Part shown: in pieces, positions 33,099 through 33,774 of the stretch
Layout: each line of letters opens with the position of its first letter
Numbering within the stretch: position 1 is the stretch's first letter
DNA from: Luteimonas sp.
GTDB taxonomy: Bacteria; Pseudomonadota; Gammaproteobacteria; Xanthomonadales; Xanthomonadaceae
Reading direction: 5' to 3'
DNA: 33,774 nucleotides
Assembly: GCA_014380115.1 (NCBI GenBank)
Contig: JACMKK010000078.1
Coordinates: 1 to 33,774 of the forward strand
Position numbers and translations under genes: made by a program
Notes under the pieces: generated by a model
Seen by the model: the letters and a program-made list of their open reading frames with translations, nothing else
Told to the model about the DNA's origin: nothing
The model's database searches: none

Positions 33099-33774
33099 AT
33101 GAAGCTCGCCATCCTCTCGCGCAACAGCAAGCTGTATTCGACGCGGCGTCTGGTCGAAGCCGCGCGCGAGCGTCACCACAGCGTGCGCGTGCTCGATCCG
33201 TTGCGTTGCTACATGCGCATCAGCACCGATGGCTTCGACATGCATTACAAGGGCCGCCCGATCTCCGGCTACACCGCGGTGATCCCGCGCATCGGTGCAT
33301 CGATCACACGTTACGGCTCGGCCGTGCTGCATCAGTTCCAGCTGATGGGCAGCTACACACCCAATCCTTCGGCCGCGATCGCACGCGCGCGCGACAAGCT
33401 GCGCTGCCACCAGTTGCTGGCCGCGCAGGGCATCGGACTGCCGGCGACGGTGTTCGGCGACAACCCGGACGACACCGTCGACCTGCTGTCGATGCTCGGC
33501 CCGCCGCCGCATGTCATCAAGCTCAACGAAGGCACGCAGGGCGCGGGCGTGATGCTGACCGAAAAGCCATCGGCCTCGCGCAGCGTGATCGAGACGCTGC
33601 GTGGCCTGTACGCCAATTTCCTGGTGCAGGAATTCATCGAGGAGGCCAAAGGCGCGGACCTGCGTTGTTTCGTGGTCGGCGGCAGCGTCGTCGCGGCGAT
33701 GCGGCGGCAGGCGCCGAAGGGCGATTTCCGCTCCAACCAGCACCGCGGCGGCAGCGCCAAGCCCATCATTCCGA
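33099..33774 (+). CDS. rimK: ribosomal protein S6 glutamate ligase RimK (partial, cut by window end)
   Basis: This ATP-grasp ligase adds glutamates to the C-terminus of ribosomal protein S6. About 225 of the usual about 300 residues are in the window; the ORF track missed it because there is no stop. It reads [66 protein letters not shown], the ATP-binding [36 protein letters not shown] and [14 protein letters not shown], closely following E. coli RimK. The ATG at 33099 fits the family N-terminus. It lies 39 bases after rimB, probably in one operon. The C-terminal metal-binding part is beyond the window. Confidence 0.96.
   Translation, partial: MKLAILSRNSKLYSTRRLVEAARERHHSVRVLDPLRCYMRISTDGFDMHYKGRPISGYTAVIPRIGASITRYGSAVLHQFQLMGSYTPNPSAAIARARDKLRCHQLLAAQGIGLPATVFGDNPDDTVDLLSMLGPPPHVIKLNEGTQGAGVMLTEKPSASRSVIETLRGLYANFLVQEFIEEAKGADLRCFVVGGSVVAAMRRQAPKGDFRSNQHRGGSAKPIIP

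Noticed and set aside
1-33774. CRISPR arrays, prophage, integrase, toxin-antitoxin or restriction systems
   Set aside because: No regularly spaced repeats and no ORF with the matching signatures were found on either strand.

Overview
The window is about 34 kb of GC-rich bacterial chromosome, densely packed, with short intergenic gaps and no phage, plasmid, CRISPR or rRNA genes. Protein sequences and gene order (gap, pgk, pyk and class I fructose-bisphosphate aldolase strung along one strand) suggest a gammaproteobacterium of the Xanthomonadales/Lysobacterales type. This placement is inferred from memory of those genomes and not from a search. Most long entries in the ORF track are antisense or out-of-frame shadows caused by high GC.

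Region by region: (1) 1-10.8 kb is a glycolysis region. It holds the 3' end of gap, pgk, pykA and a class I aldolase. Between these lie a translationally coupled DUF2339/DUF3999 membrane pair, a convergent small membrane protein, two tiny secreted DUF6289-like proteins, and a GNAT acetyltransferase. (2) 10.8-14.8 kb is a MarR-EmrA-EmrB multidrug efflux operon with a clear promoter/operator. A 134-bp inverted-repeat element sits between emrA and emrB. A membrane-anchored protein with two ribosomal L7/L12 C-terminal-like motifs follows. (3) 14.8-22 kb has cysteine synthase (minus strand), diverging from an RND adaptor lipoprotein and RND pump, then a TrmH-type RNA methyltransferase and a zinc-ribbon SAM methyltransferase. 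(4) 22-26.4 kb is mixed: a secreted M28 peptidase, MscL, an FAH-family enzyme, a small membrane protein, an orphan Rieske protein, and a MarR-GNAT fusion regulator with its own 29-bp palindrome. (5) 26.5-30.4 kb is a minus-strand set thiS-thiG-trmB-SLC13 permease. (6) 30.5-33.8 kb has a GDSL autotransporter esterase, tRNA-Gly(CCC) with a terminator, and rimB-rimK, with rimK cut by the window edge.

Functionally the window is mostly core metabolism (glycolysis, cysteine, thiamine thiazole), RNA and ribosome modification (TrmH-like, TrmB, RimK) and envelope functions (two efflux systems, MscL, autotransporter, permease). I see no clear new multi-gene defence or mobile system. The most interesting leads are the DUF2339/DUF3999 pair inside the glycolytic region, the L7/L12-motif membrane protein, two palindromic MarR operators sharing the 10-mer CAACTATATG, the Zn-ribbon methyltransferase lacking a visible GxGxG loop, small duplications at the thiG/trmB junction and inside trmB, and the disturbed sequence at the very start of the window in gap.
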